A DNA stretch of 64,000 nt from Paraburkholderia sp. FT54 (GTDB taxonomy: Bacteria > Pseudomonadota > Gammaproteobacteria > Burkholderiales > Burkholderiaceae). The notes under the pieces are model-generated. The model ran no database searches, was not told the DNA's origin, and was given only the letters and a program-made list of their open reading frames with translations. The stretch lies in the NCBI RefSeq assembly GCF_031585635.1, contig NZ_CP134195.1, positions 2,046,001 to 2,110,000 on the forward strand. Direction: 5' to 3'. This document shows positions 1 through 11,758 of the stretch, piece by piece (the first letter of the stretch is position 1; each line of letters begins with the position of its first letter). Both the position numbers and the translations under genes were made by a program.

Positions 1-858
1 AATGCATGGCGTGTGGTCATGGTGATCACGGCGCTGCCCATTGTGATGCTGCTCTGGTGGCGCCGAGCGTTGCCCGAGTCGCCGCGCTGGCTCGAGGCGC
101 GCGACCGGCACGCGGAAGCCGATGCGATCGTGTCGCGAATGGAAGCGGAGGTGGTGAAAGCCGGCGTGCAGTTGGAGCCGCTGCCTCCCGTGCGCGAGGG
201 AGCCGTTCCGCTTGCCGCCGGACGGGCCTCGATCATCGCGAACGTCAAGGCGTTGTGGGCGGCGAAGCTCGCGCGCATCACGGCCATGACGTGGCTGATG
301 TGGCTATCCATCACGTTCAGCTATTACGCTTTTTTCACGTGGATTCCAGGCTTGCTGGTCCAGAACGGAATGACGATCACGCGGAGTTTTTCGTATTCGC
401 TCGTGATTTACATTGCGCAGATCCCCGGCTACTTTTCGGGCGCGTGGCTCAATGAAAAAATCGGCCGCCAGGCGACGATCGCATCGTACATGATATTGGG
501 CGGCGTCTCGGCGCTCGGGCTTGCGTTGACGCGCACGGATGCGGGCATCATGGTGTCGGGCATCCTGCTTTCGTTCTTCATGAACGGCACTTATGCCGGC
601 GTGTATGCCTACACCCCCGAGGTTTTTCCCACCGACGTGCGCGCGACAGGCACCGGGCTCGCTTCGTCGATTGGCCGGCTGGGTGCGATTGCCGCGCCTA
701 TTCTCGTTGGCTATGTGTATCCGCTGCTGGGCTTTGCCGGGGTGTTCGGCGCGACGACGCTGGTGCTGCTGATCGGCGCGATGGCGGTGCTGCTCATGGG
801 CGTGCCGACGCGCGGAAGATCGCTGGAGGACATTGCAGCAGGGCAGATCAACCAGTGA
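1..858 (+). CDS. MFS metabolite:H+ symporter, 3' part (cut by window start)
   Basis: The reading frame is already open at base 1, so the N-terminal part lies outside the window and only about 285 residues of a roughly 430-residue carrier are seen. The piece begins at the end of the sixth transmembrane helix, carries the central-loop motif LPESPRW typical of sugar and metabolite symporters of the major facilitator superfamily, then a charged cytoplasmic loop and six hydrophobic helices. The tail RGRSLEDI is the usual end of this family. It is an inner-membrane secondary transporter; the substrate cannot be told. It faces the NCS1 permease gene across a strong hairpin. Confidence 0.9.
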   Translation, partial: NAWRVVMVITALPIVMLLWWRRALPESPRWLEARDRHAEADAIVSRMEAEVVKAGVQLEPLPPVREGAVPLAAGRASIIANVKALWAAKLARITAMTWLMWLSITFSYYAFFTWIPGLLVQNGMTITRSFSYSLVIYIAQIPGYFSGAWLNEKIGRQATIASYMILGGVSALGLALTRTDAGIMVSGILLSFFMNGTYAGVYAYTPEVFPTDVRATGTGLASSIGRLGAIAAPILVGYVYPLLGFAGVFGATTLVLLIGAMAVLLMGVPTRGRSLEDIAAGQINQ

Positions 859-932
859 GAAAAGCGAACCTGGCTATCGCGACGATCCATCCGCCTGCGC
901 GACGCAGCGCGAGCTAATGCTTGAGTCTGCCT

Positions 933-970
933 CGTGGGGCTGAACGCGGGTCAACGCGTCCAGCCCCACG
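933..970. terminator. Stem-loop between convergent MFS and NCS1 genes
   Basis: CGTGGGGCTG (933-942) and CAGCCCCACG (961-970) are perfect inverted repeats, and the inner bases GACGCG/CGCGTT (minus-strand reading) extend the stem with one wobble pair to about 16 bp around a 6-nt loop. It lies between the two stop codons, so it can serve both transcripts. No T-tract follows on either strand, so classical intrinsic termination is only partly supported. Confidence 0.6.
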
Positions 971-979
971 AAGAACCCT

Positions 980-2437
980 TTAAGCGCGGGTCGTCGCGAT
1001 CGCGGTACGTGGCCGCAACGTCGCCATGATCAGATATGTGCCGCCGCCGATCAACACGCCGAAGAACCAGCCATAGGTATTCCACCAGACCGGCAGCAGG
1101 TTGGTGAAGTTGGGTAGAAAGGTCGAAAACACGCTGCCGATCGCCGCCGCGATCAACGCGTTGACGTTCCAGCCGCCTTCGTAACGGTACTCGCCATGCT
1201 CCTGATAGAGCGCCGCGACGTCGATGTTGCCCCTGGCCACCAGGTAGTAGTCCACCAGAATGATCCCCAGCAACGGGCCCATCGTCGCGCCGATCGCGTT
1301 GACGAAGTGCGCGGCGTTGCCTTCCCATGGCGCGAACGGGTAGAGCACCAGCGCGATAGCGGCGGCAATATAGCCGCCCCTCTTGAAACTGATCTGCTTG
1401 GGGAAAGCGTTCGAGATGTCGAACGCCGCCGAGACGAAATTGGCGACCACGTTGATGCCGAGCGTGGCGACCGCGAAGGTCAGCGCCGCGATGAGCGCCA
1501 GTAGCCAGCTATCGAACTTGGCTGAGATCTGCTCGGGGTGCAGCAGGACTTCGCCGTACACCTTGAAGGCGGCGATGGTGGTGATGCCGGCGACCAGCGA
1601 GAACGCGATCAGGTTGACCGGCAGGCCCCACAGATTGCCTTTCTTCACGGCGTCGCGATTCTTCGCGTAGCGTGAGAAGTCGCAAAAGTTCAGGTACAGC
1701 GCCGCGAAGTAGGTGATCCAGGTCGCGCCCACGGCCATCAGCGCCCAGAACGAGCCGGGCTCGCCGCTCACACCAGCGTCTTTGGTTTTGTCGAGCAGCA
1801 CGTCCATCGGAATGACGTGCGCGAACGAGAAGCCGCCGGCCTTCACGCATAGGCCGATCGCGAGGATCAGCATCGCGACCCACACCGCCGGACCGGCCCA
1901 GTCCTGGAATTTGCGCACCGTCTCCATGCCCTTCTGGATGATGAGCAGTTGCAGCGCCCAGATGACCACGTAGCAGATCACCTCCAGTGCCGAGTGACCG
2001 AGCAAGTGCGTGCCCTTGTAAAACGCCATCAAACTGTCGCTGCGGATGAGCAACGCGACCATCGCGCCGGACGCCGCCGCCGTCTGCGCGCCGTACCAGA
2101 AGCAGGCCACCACCGCGCGCACCAGTGCGGCGAGGTTGGCGCCCCACACGCCGAAGGAGGCGCGCGCCAGCACCGGGTAAGGCACGCCGGTCTTCTCGCC
2201 GGCGTAGCCGATCAGGTTCATCAGTGCGAAGATCACCAGCGAGCCGAGCCCGATCGCCAGCACGAAGTTGGTAAACGTGCCGCACAGCAGGAACAGGCTG
2301 GCGGCGAGGTAGTAGCCCCAGAGGCTGTGCACGTCCGAGGTCCAGACGTTGAAGATGCTGAAGGCGCCCCAGTTGCGTACCCTCGAAGGCGCGAGATCTT
2401 CGTTGTAGAGGCCGGGGGAAGGATTGCGGATTTCCAT
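980..2437 (-). CDS. NCS1-family nucleobase/hydantoin:cation symporter
   Basis: A 485-residue inner-membrane permease of the nucleobase:cation symporter-1 family (Mhp1, allantoin and cytosine permease relatives). It opens with the family's N-terminal motif NPSPGLYNEDL, followed by about twelve hydrophobic helices; the helix 1 region reads WGAFSIFNVWTSDVHS. The start at 2437 has AAGGAG seven bases upstream; the longer reading to 2542 lacks a ribosome binding site and adds 35 non-family residues. Likely substrates are purines, pyrimidines, allantoin or hydantoins, but the sequence does not decide between them. It stands alone on its strand. A functional link to the DUF917/racemase operon at 12-16 kb is possible but only inferred. 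Confidence 0.9.
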   Translation of the reverse strand: MEIRNPSPGLYNEDLAPSRVRNWGAFSIFNVWTSDVHSLWGYYLAASLFLLCGTFTNFVLAIGLGSLVIFALMNLIGYAGEKTGVPYPVLARASFGVWGANLAALVRAVVACFWYGAQTAAASGAMVALLIRSDSLMAFYKGTHLLGHSALEVICYVVIWALQLLIIQKGMETVRKFQDWAGPAVWVAMLILAIGLCVKAGGFSFAHVIPMDVLLDKTKDAGVSGEPGSFWALMAVGATWITYFAALYLNFCDFSRYAKNRDAVKKGNLWGLPVNLIAFSLVAGITTIAAFKVYGEVLLHPEQISAKFDSWLLALIAALTFAVATLGINVVANFVSAAFDISNAFPKQISFKRGGYIAAAIALVLYPFAPWEGNAAHFVNAIGATMGPLLGIILVDYYLVARGNIDVAALYQEHGEYRYEGGWNVNALIAAAIGSVFSTFLPNFTNLLPVWWNTYGWFFGVLIGGGTYLIMATLRPRTAIATTRA

Positions 2438-2828
2438 TTGCCATCTCCTTTGAGTTCGTGGAACTGAGGAAACACCGCCGGAAGTCCCCGGGCGGCAATG
2501 CCCCGCATCTGAAGCAAGCGCGTATGCAAGAACTGTATGCACTTTGATGCGCAGTTCTGAATGGGTTAACCCTTAATCGACAGGCGTGCGGACGCAAGGC
2601 GACCGGTCGATTAGCGTGCCGAAGAAGTATCCGCTGACGATATGCGCGGCAGCGCACAGAGGCATCCGGGACGGCGCGCTAGCCTGATGGATGCCCCAGA
2701 GAAGTTTCCCCCGCTTCAAGGAGCAGTAGTTCCGCAGGTTCTTCGCTAGCCCCGGCTCTACACGCAGTCGGGCAAGGTTCGCTCGCAACACCAGGTCGAC
2801 ATCCGGGGAACCGCGCTGTCCCGCGGAA
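2438..2828. other. Divergent intergenic region, no gene seen
   Basis: This stretch lies between the NCS1 permease and the FecR-type gene and must carry both promoters. I see no convincing coding region: open frames here lack ribosome binding sites and protein-like composition. No clear operator repeat stood out. Confidence 0.5.
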
Positions 2829-2858
2829 ATGCAGCGTTTACGCCATCAGGTGCCACCG

Positions 2859-3326
2859 ATGCGTCTCCAAGCCGCTCACTATGCGTTGCTTCTCGCCTGC
2901 GGATGCATGGCTATCACGGGTGCATTCGCCGACGATGCCGCCGGCGTCGTCAAGACGCTCAAGGGCACGGTGCGGATCGAGCGGGCCGGAGCAAGTTCGG
3001 GCGCGGCCATCGGCAGCGAGGTGTATGGCAGCGATCGCATCGTGACCGGCCCGCAGTCGTCGGTCGGCATCACGCTGCGTGACACCACCCAACTGTCGGC
3101 CGGCGCCGATACGATCCTCGACCTGAACAAATTCGCGTTCAATACCACGACCCATGACGGTGTGCTCGACGCGTCCATCAAACGCGGTTCCCTGGCCGTG
3201 ATTTCAGGAAAGCTGGCGAAGGCGAATCCGGATGCCGTCCGTTTCAGCACGCCGACTACCACGCTGGGGGTGCGCGGCACGGAGTTCATCATCGAAGTCG
3301 GCGACAAAGGGGAGGGGGCACGTTGA
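2859..3326 (+). CDS. FecR-domain periplasmic protein
   Basis: A secreted protein of about 155 residues with a single FecR domain. Residues 1-24 form a Sec signal peptide ending near GAFA-DD. The mature part shows the FecR pattern GTVRIER, GSEVYGSDRIVTG, SSVGITLRD and the C-terminal block TPTTTLGVRGTEF. Stand-alone FecR domains are periplasmic beta-structured modules, unlike the membrane-anchored anti-sigma factor FecR of iron signalling. The start at 2859 gives a compact signal peptide; an ATG at 2829 in frame is the alternative, and neither has a strong ribosome binding site. Its stop codon overlaps the TTG start of the next gene, so the two are translationally coupled. Confidence 0.8.
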   Translation: MRLQAAHYALLLACGCMAITGAFADDAAGVVKTLKGTVRIERAGASSGAAIGSEVYGSDRIVTGPQSSVGITLRDTTQLSAGADTILDLNKFAFNTTTHDGVLDASIKRGSLAVISGKLAKANPDAVRFSTPTTTLGVRGTEFIIEVGDKGEGAR

Positions 3327-3937
3327 AGGCTGCAATTCGACGTCACGGGCTGGCATTCGCAGCGGCATTCGTCATGCTGGCCTGGCTGGCCGCGTGCAGC
3401 ACGCCGGACAAAATCATTCTATTGCCGGATCCGGATGGCAAGGTCGGCGCGGTCGTGGTCCACAGCGCCACCGCGGAGCAAACCATCGACAAGGCTTATG
3501 CCGGAGTCGACGTCAGCAAGGGCGGCACGATCGAAAAAACGCTGGATAGCCAATCCAGTGTGCAGGCACGATATGGCGAATTGCTCGCGGCCCGGCCGCC
3601 GCGGCCCATGACATTCACTATCTTTTTTCTTTTTGATTCGGCCACCGAATTGGCCCCGGAGTCGTCCGCCACGGTTAAGAAACTGAAGGCCGTGCTGGCG
3701 ACCTGGCCCGCGCCTCAGCTCGTGGTGGTCGGTCACACCGATCTGGCCGGCTCGCAGGAATTCAATGACCGGCTGTCCATGCAACGCGCGCAGACCGTCG
3801 CAACGTTCCTGATCAAGCAAGGCATTCCTCCGCAACAGATAGAGACCGCGGCCCGCGGCAAGCGCGAGCCATTGGTGCCCACGGCAGATGGTGTTCCTCA
3901 TCGCATGAACCGGCGCGCAGTCATCACCATCCAATGA
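3323..3937 (+). CDS. OmpA-family peptidoglycan-binding lipoprotein
   Basis: A 204-residue outer-membrane-type lipoprotein. A signal peptide ends in a lipobox with Cys25 (WLAACS). Residues 95-204 are an OmpA C-terminal domain with the peptidoglycan-binding pattern VVVGHTD, NDRLSMQRA and MNRRAVI. It probably ties an envelope complex to the cell wall. The TTG start at 3323 overlaps the upstream FecR gene's TGA and has a GGAGGGGG ribosome binding site, which fixes the start. Together with the FecR and CHASE2 genes it forms a three-gene unit. Confidence 0.85.
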   Translation: MKAAIRRHGLAFAAAFVMLAWLAACSTPDKIILLPDPDGKVGAVVVHSATAEQTIDKAYAGVDVSKGGTIEKTLDSQSSVQARYGELLAARPPRPMTFTIFFLFDSATELAPESSATVKKLKAVLATWPAPQLVVVGHTDLAGSQEFNDRLSMQRAQTVATFLIKQGIPPQQIETAARGKREPLVPTADGVPHRMNRRAVITIQ

Positions 3938-3975
3938 CCTGCGCCAGTCGTCGGCGCTGAACGGCCTTTCCGTCG

Positions 3976-5460
3976 ATGAAACGCTATTTCGACCCATGGC
4001 TTGCGCGGATCAGGCATCTGCTGAAGACGGCCCAGGGACGTCCGGTGGCGCTGGCGCTGTTGTTCGGCCTGAGCCTGCTCAATCTGACCAGCGAATGGCC
4101 GAGCGACATACCGCGTCCCGCTTTCGTCGACACGCTCGACGCGGCGCTGCCGGATTCCTTCAAAACCGCCCGGCAAATTCTGTTCGATCAGTATCAACGC
4201 CACTTCGCGCGGGTTCCGACTGCGCAGCCCGTGACCATCGTGGAGATCGATGAGGAGACGCTAGCGAGCGTCGGCCAATGGCCGTGGCCGCGAAATCGGC
4301 TCGCAGGCCTGGTCGATGCCATTGCAGCACTGAAACCGCTGGCGATCGGTCTCGACATCTACATGCCGGAGCCGGATCAGACCTCGCCCGACAAGGTGGC
4401 CGCCAATCTGCCGGAAACGGCTGCGGCGCTTGCCGCCGGCTTGCGGGCGCTGCCGAGTCACGAGGCCGTTCTTGCCAGATCGTTGCACGCGGCGCCGACC
4501 ATATTGGGGGCCGCGCCGCTCGATCACGCAACCCTCGCCGCCAGTACCGATCTGCGCAGCGCGCCGATCCTCGTGCATGGCGCCGATCCACTCGACTATG
4601 TGCAACGGTTCGACTATGTGCTCGCCAGCTTGCCGGAATTGCAGGCGGCGGCTCACGGACAGGCGATGCTCAGTGTGGCGCTCGAACAAGGCGTGGTCCG
4701 GCATATCCCGCTCATGATGGGTTTGCGGGAGAAGCTGGTCCCCAGTCTGCCGATGGAAATGCTCCGCCTCGCCACGGGATCATCGGCAATCGACGTCTTT
4801 GCCGACGCATCGGGCGTGCAGGCGGTGGGCGTCGCGGACGTGCAGGTGCCCACGCAACCCGCCGGCGACATCTGGTTGCATTTCGCGTCCATTCGCTCGA
4901 CGCTGAGCCGCTACGTGTCGGCGCGCGACGTCCTGCAGGGCACAGTCGATCCGGACCGGATCCGGAACAAACTGGTGCTGGTCGGCCTGACTGGCACCGG
5001 CGTGACCGACATGCGCACGACCCCGCTGGGGGAACTGGTGCCGGGCATCGAGATTCAGGCGCAAGTCATCGAGACGATTGTCGAGGGACGTTTCCTGCGC
5101 CGGCCCACCTGGTTGAAATGGGCGGAAAGCGCCTTCATCATGACGTTCGGGCTGCTGATCATCTGGTATGTGCCACGGCGCCAGTCGCGGCTTGCGGTGT
5201 TCATACGAGCGGTCCCCAAGGGTTCCACCGTTCTGGGCTTACTCCTGCATCTGCTGAATGTTTTGTGCTGCTTCTTTATTTTTGTTCATTTTGGGCTGCT
5301 GGTCGATGCGGCCTCGATTTTTATTATCCTGTCCGCCGTCATGGGCTGCTTTCTCACGCCCGCGTTGCTTCATGCCGATGAACAAGGCAGAACAGAAACC
5401 ACGCAAGCGCGGGAGCGTGAAGCAGGCGACGATCGCACCGGCAAGGCGCCGGGGCCTTGA
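3976..5460 (+). CDS. CHASE2-domain membrane sensor without output domain
   Basis: A 494-residue membrane protein. One hydrophobic helix (about residues 25-40) is followed by an extracytoplasmic CHASE2 sensory domain (about 45-375), recognisable by VTIVEIDEETLASVG, GQWPWPR and GLDIYMPEPD near its start and NKLVLVGLTGTGVTD near its end. Three membrane helices follow (about 380-470) and then a 25-residue polar tail. In most CHASE2 proteins those helices are followed by an adenylate/guanylate cyclase, histidine kinase or similar catalytic domain; here there is none, and none appears in the other frames or in the following 270 bases. The output must therefore lie in a partner protein, or the gene is a truncated but stable form. 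It follows the FecR and OmpA genes. Confidence 0.85.
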   Translation: MKRYFDPWLARIRHLLKTAQGRPVALALLFGLSLLNLTSEWPSDIPRPAFVDTLDAALPDSFKTARQILFDQYQRHFARVPTAQPVTIVEIDEETLASVGQWPWPRNRLAGLVDAIAALKPLAIGLDIYMPEPDQTSPDKVAANLPETAAALAAGLRALPSHEAVLARSLHAAPTILGAAPLDHATLAASTDLRSAPILVHGADPLDYVQRFDYVLASLPELQAAAHGQAMLSVALEQGVVRHIPLMMGLREKLVPSLPMEMLRLATGSSAIDVFADASGVQAVGVADVQVPTQPAGDIWLHFASIRSTLSRYVSARDVLQGTVDPDRIRNKLVLVGLTGTGVTDMRTTPLGELVPGIEIQAQVIETIVEGRFLRRPTWLKWAESAFIMTFGLLIIWYVPRRQSRLAVFIRAVPKGSTVLGLLLHLLNVLCCFFIFVHFGLLVDAASIFIILSAVMGCFLTPALLHADEQGRTETTQAREREAGDDRTGKAPGP

Positions 5461-5727
5461 GGGAGACTCTGATCATCGTGCGTGGGTTATCCGCAAAAAC
5501 ACTCATGCGGGGTAGTGCAAGTCGAGCGCGCCCGCCTGAACGATGTCGGGTTGCAGCGCATCCGGCTGCAATTCTACGAGTCATCCAGGCGAGCACGAAG
5601 CCTCATTATTCCATCGAATCATGGCGGCTGGGTGACCGCCTATGTTGATGCGATGCGGGTGAAATTCACGTGGTGCACGCAAGGCGAACGCGGGCCGTTA
5701 TGGCTTTGCTGCCCGGAGACGGTTTCA

Positions 5728-6168
5728 TCAGCGAGAGAAGCGGATTCCGGTATCGGCTGCCTGGTCGTAGTCGCTGGGCAGTCTTGACGCGCCGTTGGAT
5801 GCCATGGTGAGGACTTCAACGATCCCCTTCGTGGAAACACTGACTGGCAGATTGGCCACCGCCGCGATCTTCACCCAGGTACAACGCGTAATTTCGTTGC
5901 TGGGCACCGGGTGTTCGCCATCGGCTATCGTTGCAGCGAATACATGGTGACAGGTGTGTGTGCCCGTAAAGCCGAATATGTACCGCATGTCCATTGCGCG
6001 AAGGCGGGTCTCTTCCATCAACTCGCGCATTGCGGTTTCGCGAAGATCTTCCCCCGCCGCAGGCTTGCCGCCGGGCAGCGACCAGCGCGAGCCTTCCCGG
6101 CTGACCAGGAGGATTCGCCTGCCGACCTGGCAGACAACAGTCGCTCGTTGCTTCACGGTGTCTCTCAT
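5728..6168 (-). CDS. NUDIX hydrolase
   Basis: A 146-residue NUDIX-fold hydrolase, cytoplasmic, that would cleave a nucleoside diphosphate linked to another group. The NUDIX box spans GGKPAAGEDLRETAM then RELMEET; the Gx5Ex7REUxEE part is complete, but the final conserved Gly is replaced by Arg (EETRL). The start at 6168 gives the usual beta-strand MRDTVKQRATVVCQVGRR; a longer frame upstream adds 47 atypical residues. The substrate cannot be predicted. It is convergent with the CHASE2 gene across 267 bases without a convincing gene. Confidence 0.85.
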   Translation of the reverse strand: MRDTVKQRATVVCQVGRRILLVSREGSRWSLPGGKPAAGEDLRETAMRELMEETRLRAMDMRYIFGFTGTHTCHHVFAATIADGEHPVPSNEITRCTWVKIAAVANLPVSVSTKGIVEVLTMASNGASRLPSDYDQAADTGIRFSR

Positions 6169-6510
6169 GTTTTTTCGCCGCGTTGTGCAAAGCACGCCGC
6201 ATGCCTGAACCTGGATCTGGCGATGCGGGTGCAACACTGCGGTCACTATCGTCGGGACAGCGGCAGAATCTCCGCGCCATGCCGCCCGTCCGGGCCAAGG
6301 ACGGTGCAACCACCGATCGTCGTTTTAAAGTGTGACAATATTGTGGCGCCGGTGCGGCGGCGGAGGTCACTTGCAGCGTGGCGACGACGATCGAAGCTTG
6401 TCCTCTACGCAAGCCTTACCTGATCGCCAGCGCGACCATCGATCTCAAGGTAACTCCGGGAAATGCGGTCTGCGCGGGCCAGGCTCGATCGGCGCCGCGG
6501 CAAATTGAAT
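6169..6510. other. Intergenic region upstream of the NUDIX gene
   Basis: No gene seen. It should hold the NUDIX promoter. A 10-bp perfect palindrome ACAATATTGT (6335-6344) is the only obvious element, in a locally AT-rich patch. Confidence 0.4.
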
Positions 6511-6750
6511 TCACGCGACGTCGGTCGTGAGCCGGTCGCGTGCGCCGCTAACGGCGAGACTTTGTAGTGCTTGACTCCCGTCCGCGCGGGCGGCGTCCTC
6601 AACCGCGAAGGTTGTTTCGCTAAAGGCGATCAGTTTGAATCCGCTTCCCTTCGCGCGCGGGACGGTGATGCCCCAATGCCAGCCTCCGGCCTGTTCGAAG
6701 ACATGCAATGCAGGGACGGTTGGAGTGTGTGAAGACTGAGAAGTCGTCAT
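6511..6750 (-). CDS. Small hypothetical protein (79 aa)
   Basis: Not recognised. The start at 6750 has GGGAG nine bases upstream. The sequence is soluble, without signal peptide or membrane segment; its middle reads GGWHWGITVPRAKGSGFKLI and the C-terminal part is mildly acidic and alanine-rich. Codon usage is like the neighbours. It stands alone between the NUDIX gene and the divergent gene at 6962. Confidence 0.6.
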   Translation of the reverse strand: MTTSQSSHTPTVPALHVFEQAGGWHWGITVPRAKGSGFKLIAFSETTFAVEDAARADGSQALQSLAVSGARDRLTTDVA

Positions 6751-6961
6751 GGCGCATGCTCCCGTCATATTGCGACCGTGGGTGCACAATTGCAGTTGCC
6801 CTGTCTTGAGTCTACAGGTATTTTGCTGCGCTGCAATATGCCGACCGTGGTAAAAATGTCAAATCATGTAACGTCATGTTTTTGAAAAGATTCGCCTCTC
6901 ACCGAGATGTGCGAACATAAATTGACGGGATTTCGATCCAACATGGTCCACGGGGGGCTCC

Positions 6962-7285
6962 ATGCGTAGCCATTCGCTCATTTGGGCAGCGGTGCCGCAC
7001 AATAGTGACGGCGTCGTCTTTCAGATTCGCATCGTCCACGGACTTCAACGTTTCCACGTTTCGCGCCGCGCGCTCGAAGATGTGTTCGAGCTCGAACGCG
7101 GCGCTTCGGACGCGAAACAATTGGAGCATTTCTATCTGTGTCTGACACGCATTCTGGCACGAGCCAGCGCGAAGCGTTCGATTGCCGGTCCAGACACGGT
7201 TCCACTTCGGGCCGCCGATTTCACCGCGACGCGCGAGGAGCAGTTCACTTCGAGCCGGCAAGCGATGGCACGCAGTGCGGCTTGA
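6962..7285 (+). CDS. DUF1488-like small protein
   Basis: A 107-residue soluble protein. The pattern GVVFQIRIVHGLQRFHVSRR followed by ALEDVFELE resembles the DUF1488 family, in which a short beta-sheet is followed by a helix beginning with an ISREAL-type motif. The function of that family is unknown. A GGGGGG stretch sits just upstream of the ATG and supports this start. It converges with the NnrU gene, 24 bases away. Confidence 0.6.
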   Translation: MRSHSLIWAAVPHNSDGVVFQIRIVHGLQRFHVSRRALEDVFELERGASDAKQLEHFYLCLTRILARASAKRSIAGPDTVPLRAADFTATREEQFTSSRQAMARSAA

Positions 7286-7309
7286 GCGACGGCACTGAGG
7301 TGGCTGCGT

Positions 7310-8002
7310 CTACAGCCAGCGCCAGATGCCCGCAGCCCAACCGGTGAGCGGGATATGAGCCCAGGTCGCCGCGAGCCAGACGACGAGTCCGCCCAACAGC
7401 GCGTGCATGCCGAACCCGCCCAACCGCGCGCGGCCGGCGGCGATCGCCGCGAACGGCAGATAGCTCGTCTTCGCCTCCCACGCGAGCCAGAGATCGGGCT
7501 GAAGCTGCTCCTTCTTCCGGTCTTGCAGCGCGGCGCCGACGAGCGCGAGAATCACCATGGCCGCCGCAAGGATGATGTTCCTGGCCACAGGGAACACGGC
7601 GATGTGGCACAGCCCCCAAAGCGCGAACGACCACATCATCGGGTGGCGCGTTACGGCGAAGACGCCGCGGGCCGAGTCGGGAAACGAGCCGGGCCGGCCG
7701 CCGGTGGGCAGCGCCGGGTTGCGGATCAGGGAACCCGTCAGGAGGATCGACGCGATCAGCATGATCACGGTCGCCACCGCCCAGAGCCAGTCTCCTACCG
7801 GCCATAGTGGTGGGGAAAGCGGAGCCTTTCCGTAAGCCACGATCAGCCAGCCGAGCGTCAGGAACGCGACCAGCGAATAGACGCCCTGGAACCCCGTCTC
7901 GCCAATCGCGCGGACCAACGGTCTGCGCAGCGGATGGGACAAGAGAAAGTGGCTGCCCACGAAGGCGAGCGCCGCTGCCGCAACTGCGCTGGTGCTTCCC
8001 AT
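7310..8002 (-). CDS. NnrU family membrane protein
   Basis: A 230-residue inner-membrane protein with about six hydrophobic helices. It has the NnrU/isoprenylcysteine-methyltransferase-like features: SHFLLSHPLRRPLV in helix 1, a conserved VTRHPMMWSFALWGL block near residue 120, and LQDRKKEQL between later helices. NnrU was first found near nitrite and nitric oxide reduction genes, but no denitrification gene is seen here, so that role is not supported. GGAG lies 9-12 bases before the start. Confidence 0.85.
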   Translation of the reverse strand: MGSTSAVAAAALAFVGSHFLLSHPLRRPLVRAIGETGFQGVYSLVAFLTLGWLIVAYGKAPLSPPLWPVGDWLWAVATVIMLIASILLTGSLIRNPALPTGGRPGSFPDSARGVFAVTRHPMMWSFALWGLCHIAVFPVARNIILAAAMVILALVGAALQDRKKEQLQPDLWLAWEAKTSYLPFAAIAAGRARLGGFGMHALLGGLVVWLAATWAHIPLTGWAAGIWRWL

Positions 8003-8140
8003 TGAGCCGGCTCCTCAAGTCGTTGACCGTATGCCGTCACCGTCACCGTCACCTTCGGCGGCGCGGTGCATGGGCGCTTGACCTTGAGACAGGGTTTCGC
8101 CCATCCGCCACTCTCGCACACTCACGCATCGTGTCGCGCG

Positions 8141-8180
8141 AAAAAAAACGGTGCGGCCCCTACAGCGGGACTCGCACCGT
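8141..8180 (-). terminator. Rho-independent terminator of katG
   Basis: Read on the minus strand, ACGGTGCG (8180-8173) pairs perfectly with CGCACCGT (8155-8148), with extra CCC/GGG pairing inside, and is followed at once by eight T residues (8148-8141). This is a textbook intrinsic terminator, about 80 bases after the katG stop. Confidence 0.85.
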
Positions 8181-8218
8181 GACCTGGCAGTTTGACTTTC
8201 GCCCAGTGGCGCACCGTC

Positions 8219-8242
8219 CCGTCAGGGCCGCAACCCTGACGG
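8219..8242 (-). repeat. Stem-loop directly after katG
   Basis: CCGTCAGGG and CCCTGACGG form a perfect 9-bp stem around a 6-nt loop, 16 bases after the katG stop. There is no T-tract, so it more likely protects the mRNA 3' end than stops transcription; the true terminator lies further on. Confidence 0.6.
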
Positions 8243-8257
8243 AACCGGGGCACCCGC

Positions 8258-11163
<2,906 letters not shown>

Positions 11164-11352
11164 CTACCCACTCAGTTCGGCGACAAGGCGGGACAGACGG
11201 GCAATGCGGTTGCGATACAAAGGCGCGTGCGGACAATTTTTCAGATGCTCGACACGATCACGCCAGTAAGTCGGCGGAAAGGGCTCGCGTGGCGCGAATG
11301 CGATGACGCGTTCCAGATGAACGAGTTCGCTTTCGAAAATATGGTGATGCAT
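11164..11352 (-). CDS. Small hypothetical protein (62 aa)
   Basis: Not recognised. Starting at the ATG at 11352, the product is soluble and basic, beginning MHHHIFESELVHLERVIAF and containing REPFPPTYWRDRVEHL. The helix-rich, aromatic-containing composition looks like a true protein, whereas the 67 residues that a longer frame would add do not. GGGG lies about ten bases upstream. It may be a small regulator or an accessory protein; nothing nearby gives context. Confidence 0.55.
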   Translation of the reverse strand: MHHHIFESELVHLERVIAFAPREPFPPTYWRDRVEHLKNCPHAPLYRNRIARLSRLVAELSG

Positions 11353-11711
11353 TGTTTGAATCCCCGTGAATGGCCAATGTGCTCGGCTCGCGGCGTCGCT
11401 AACAATCTGACGCCGCGTACGGTTGCAAAATGCTGATTCTGTTCCGCGCAGTGGATCCACGCGGTCACGCAATGGAAGAGACCGCACACCGGACGTTCCG
11501 GAAAAATCTCTCGGGATGGCCGGGCGTGCCGGTGCCGCAGGCAACTGATGCAAATATCCTGCGGAAGGAGGCGGATTGGCCGCGGTTGGCGCAGGCTGAT
11601 TAAAAAGAGCGAGCCGCCGCTGCTTGTCCCGGGAAGGGAAGGCAACGACGGCCGAACCCCGTAGCAGGCCGCCTGGTACATAGCCAGACGGATACCGCGA
11701 TTTTCGCAGTC

Positions 11712-11758
11712 ACGCATCGCGACGAACTTCTCTATGGAAGCATTCGGTCGCGATGCGT
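11712..11758. repeat. Perfect 12-bp inverted repeat, 23-nt spacer
   Basis: ACGCATCGCGAC (11712-11723) and GTCGCGATGCGT (11747-11758) are exact reverse complements. No gene starts or ends within 350 bases on either side. It could be a stem-loop of an unannotated RNA or a paired protein-binding site. Confidence 0.6.

Noticed and set aside
2573..2791. 72-codon minus-strand frame before the NCS1 gene
   Set aside because: No ribosome binding site and no protein-like pattern.
5482..5787. 101-codon frame after the CHASE2 gene
   Set aside because: GTG start without ribosome binding site and overlap with the NUDIX gene end; not recognisable. I also checked this stretch for a missing cyclase domain in other frames and found none.
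8034..8053. Three tandem GTCACC hexamers
   Set aside because: Too short and too few copies to call a functional repeat.
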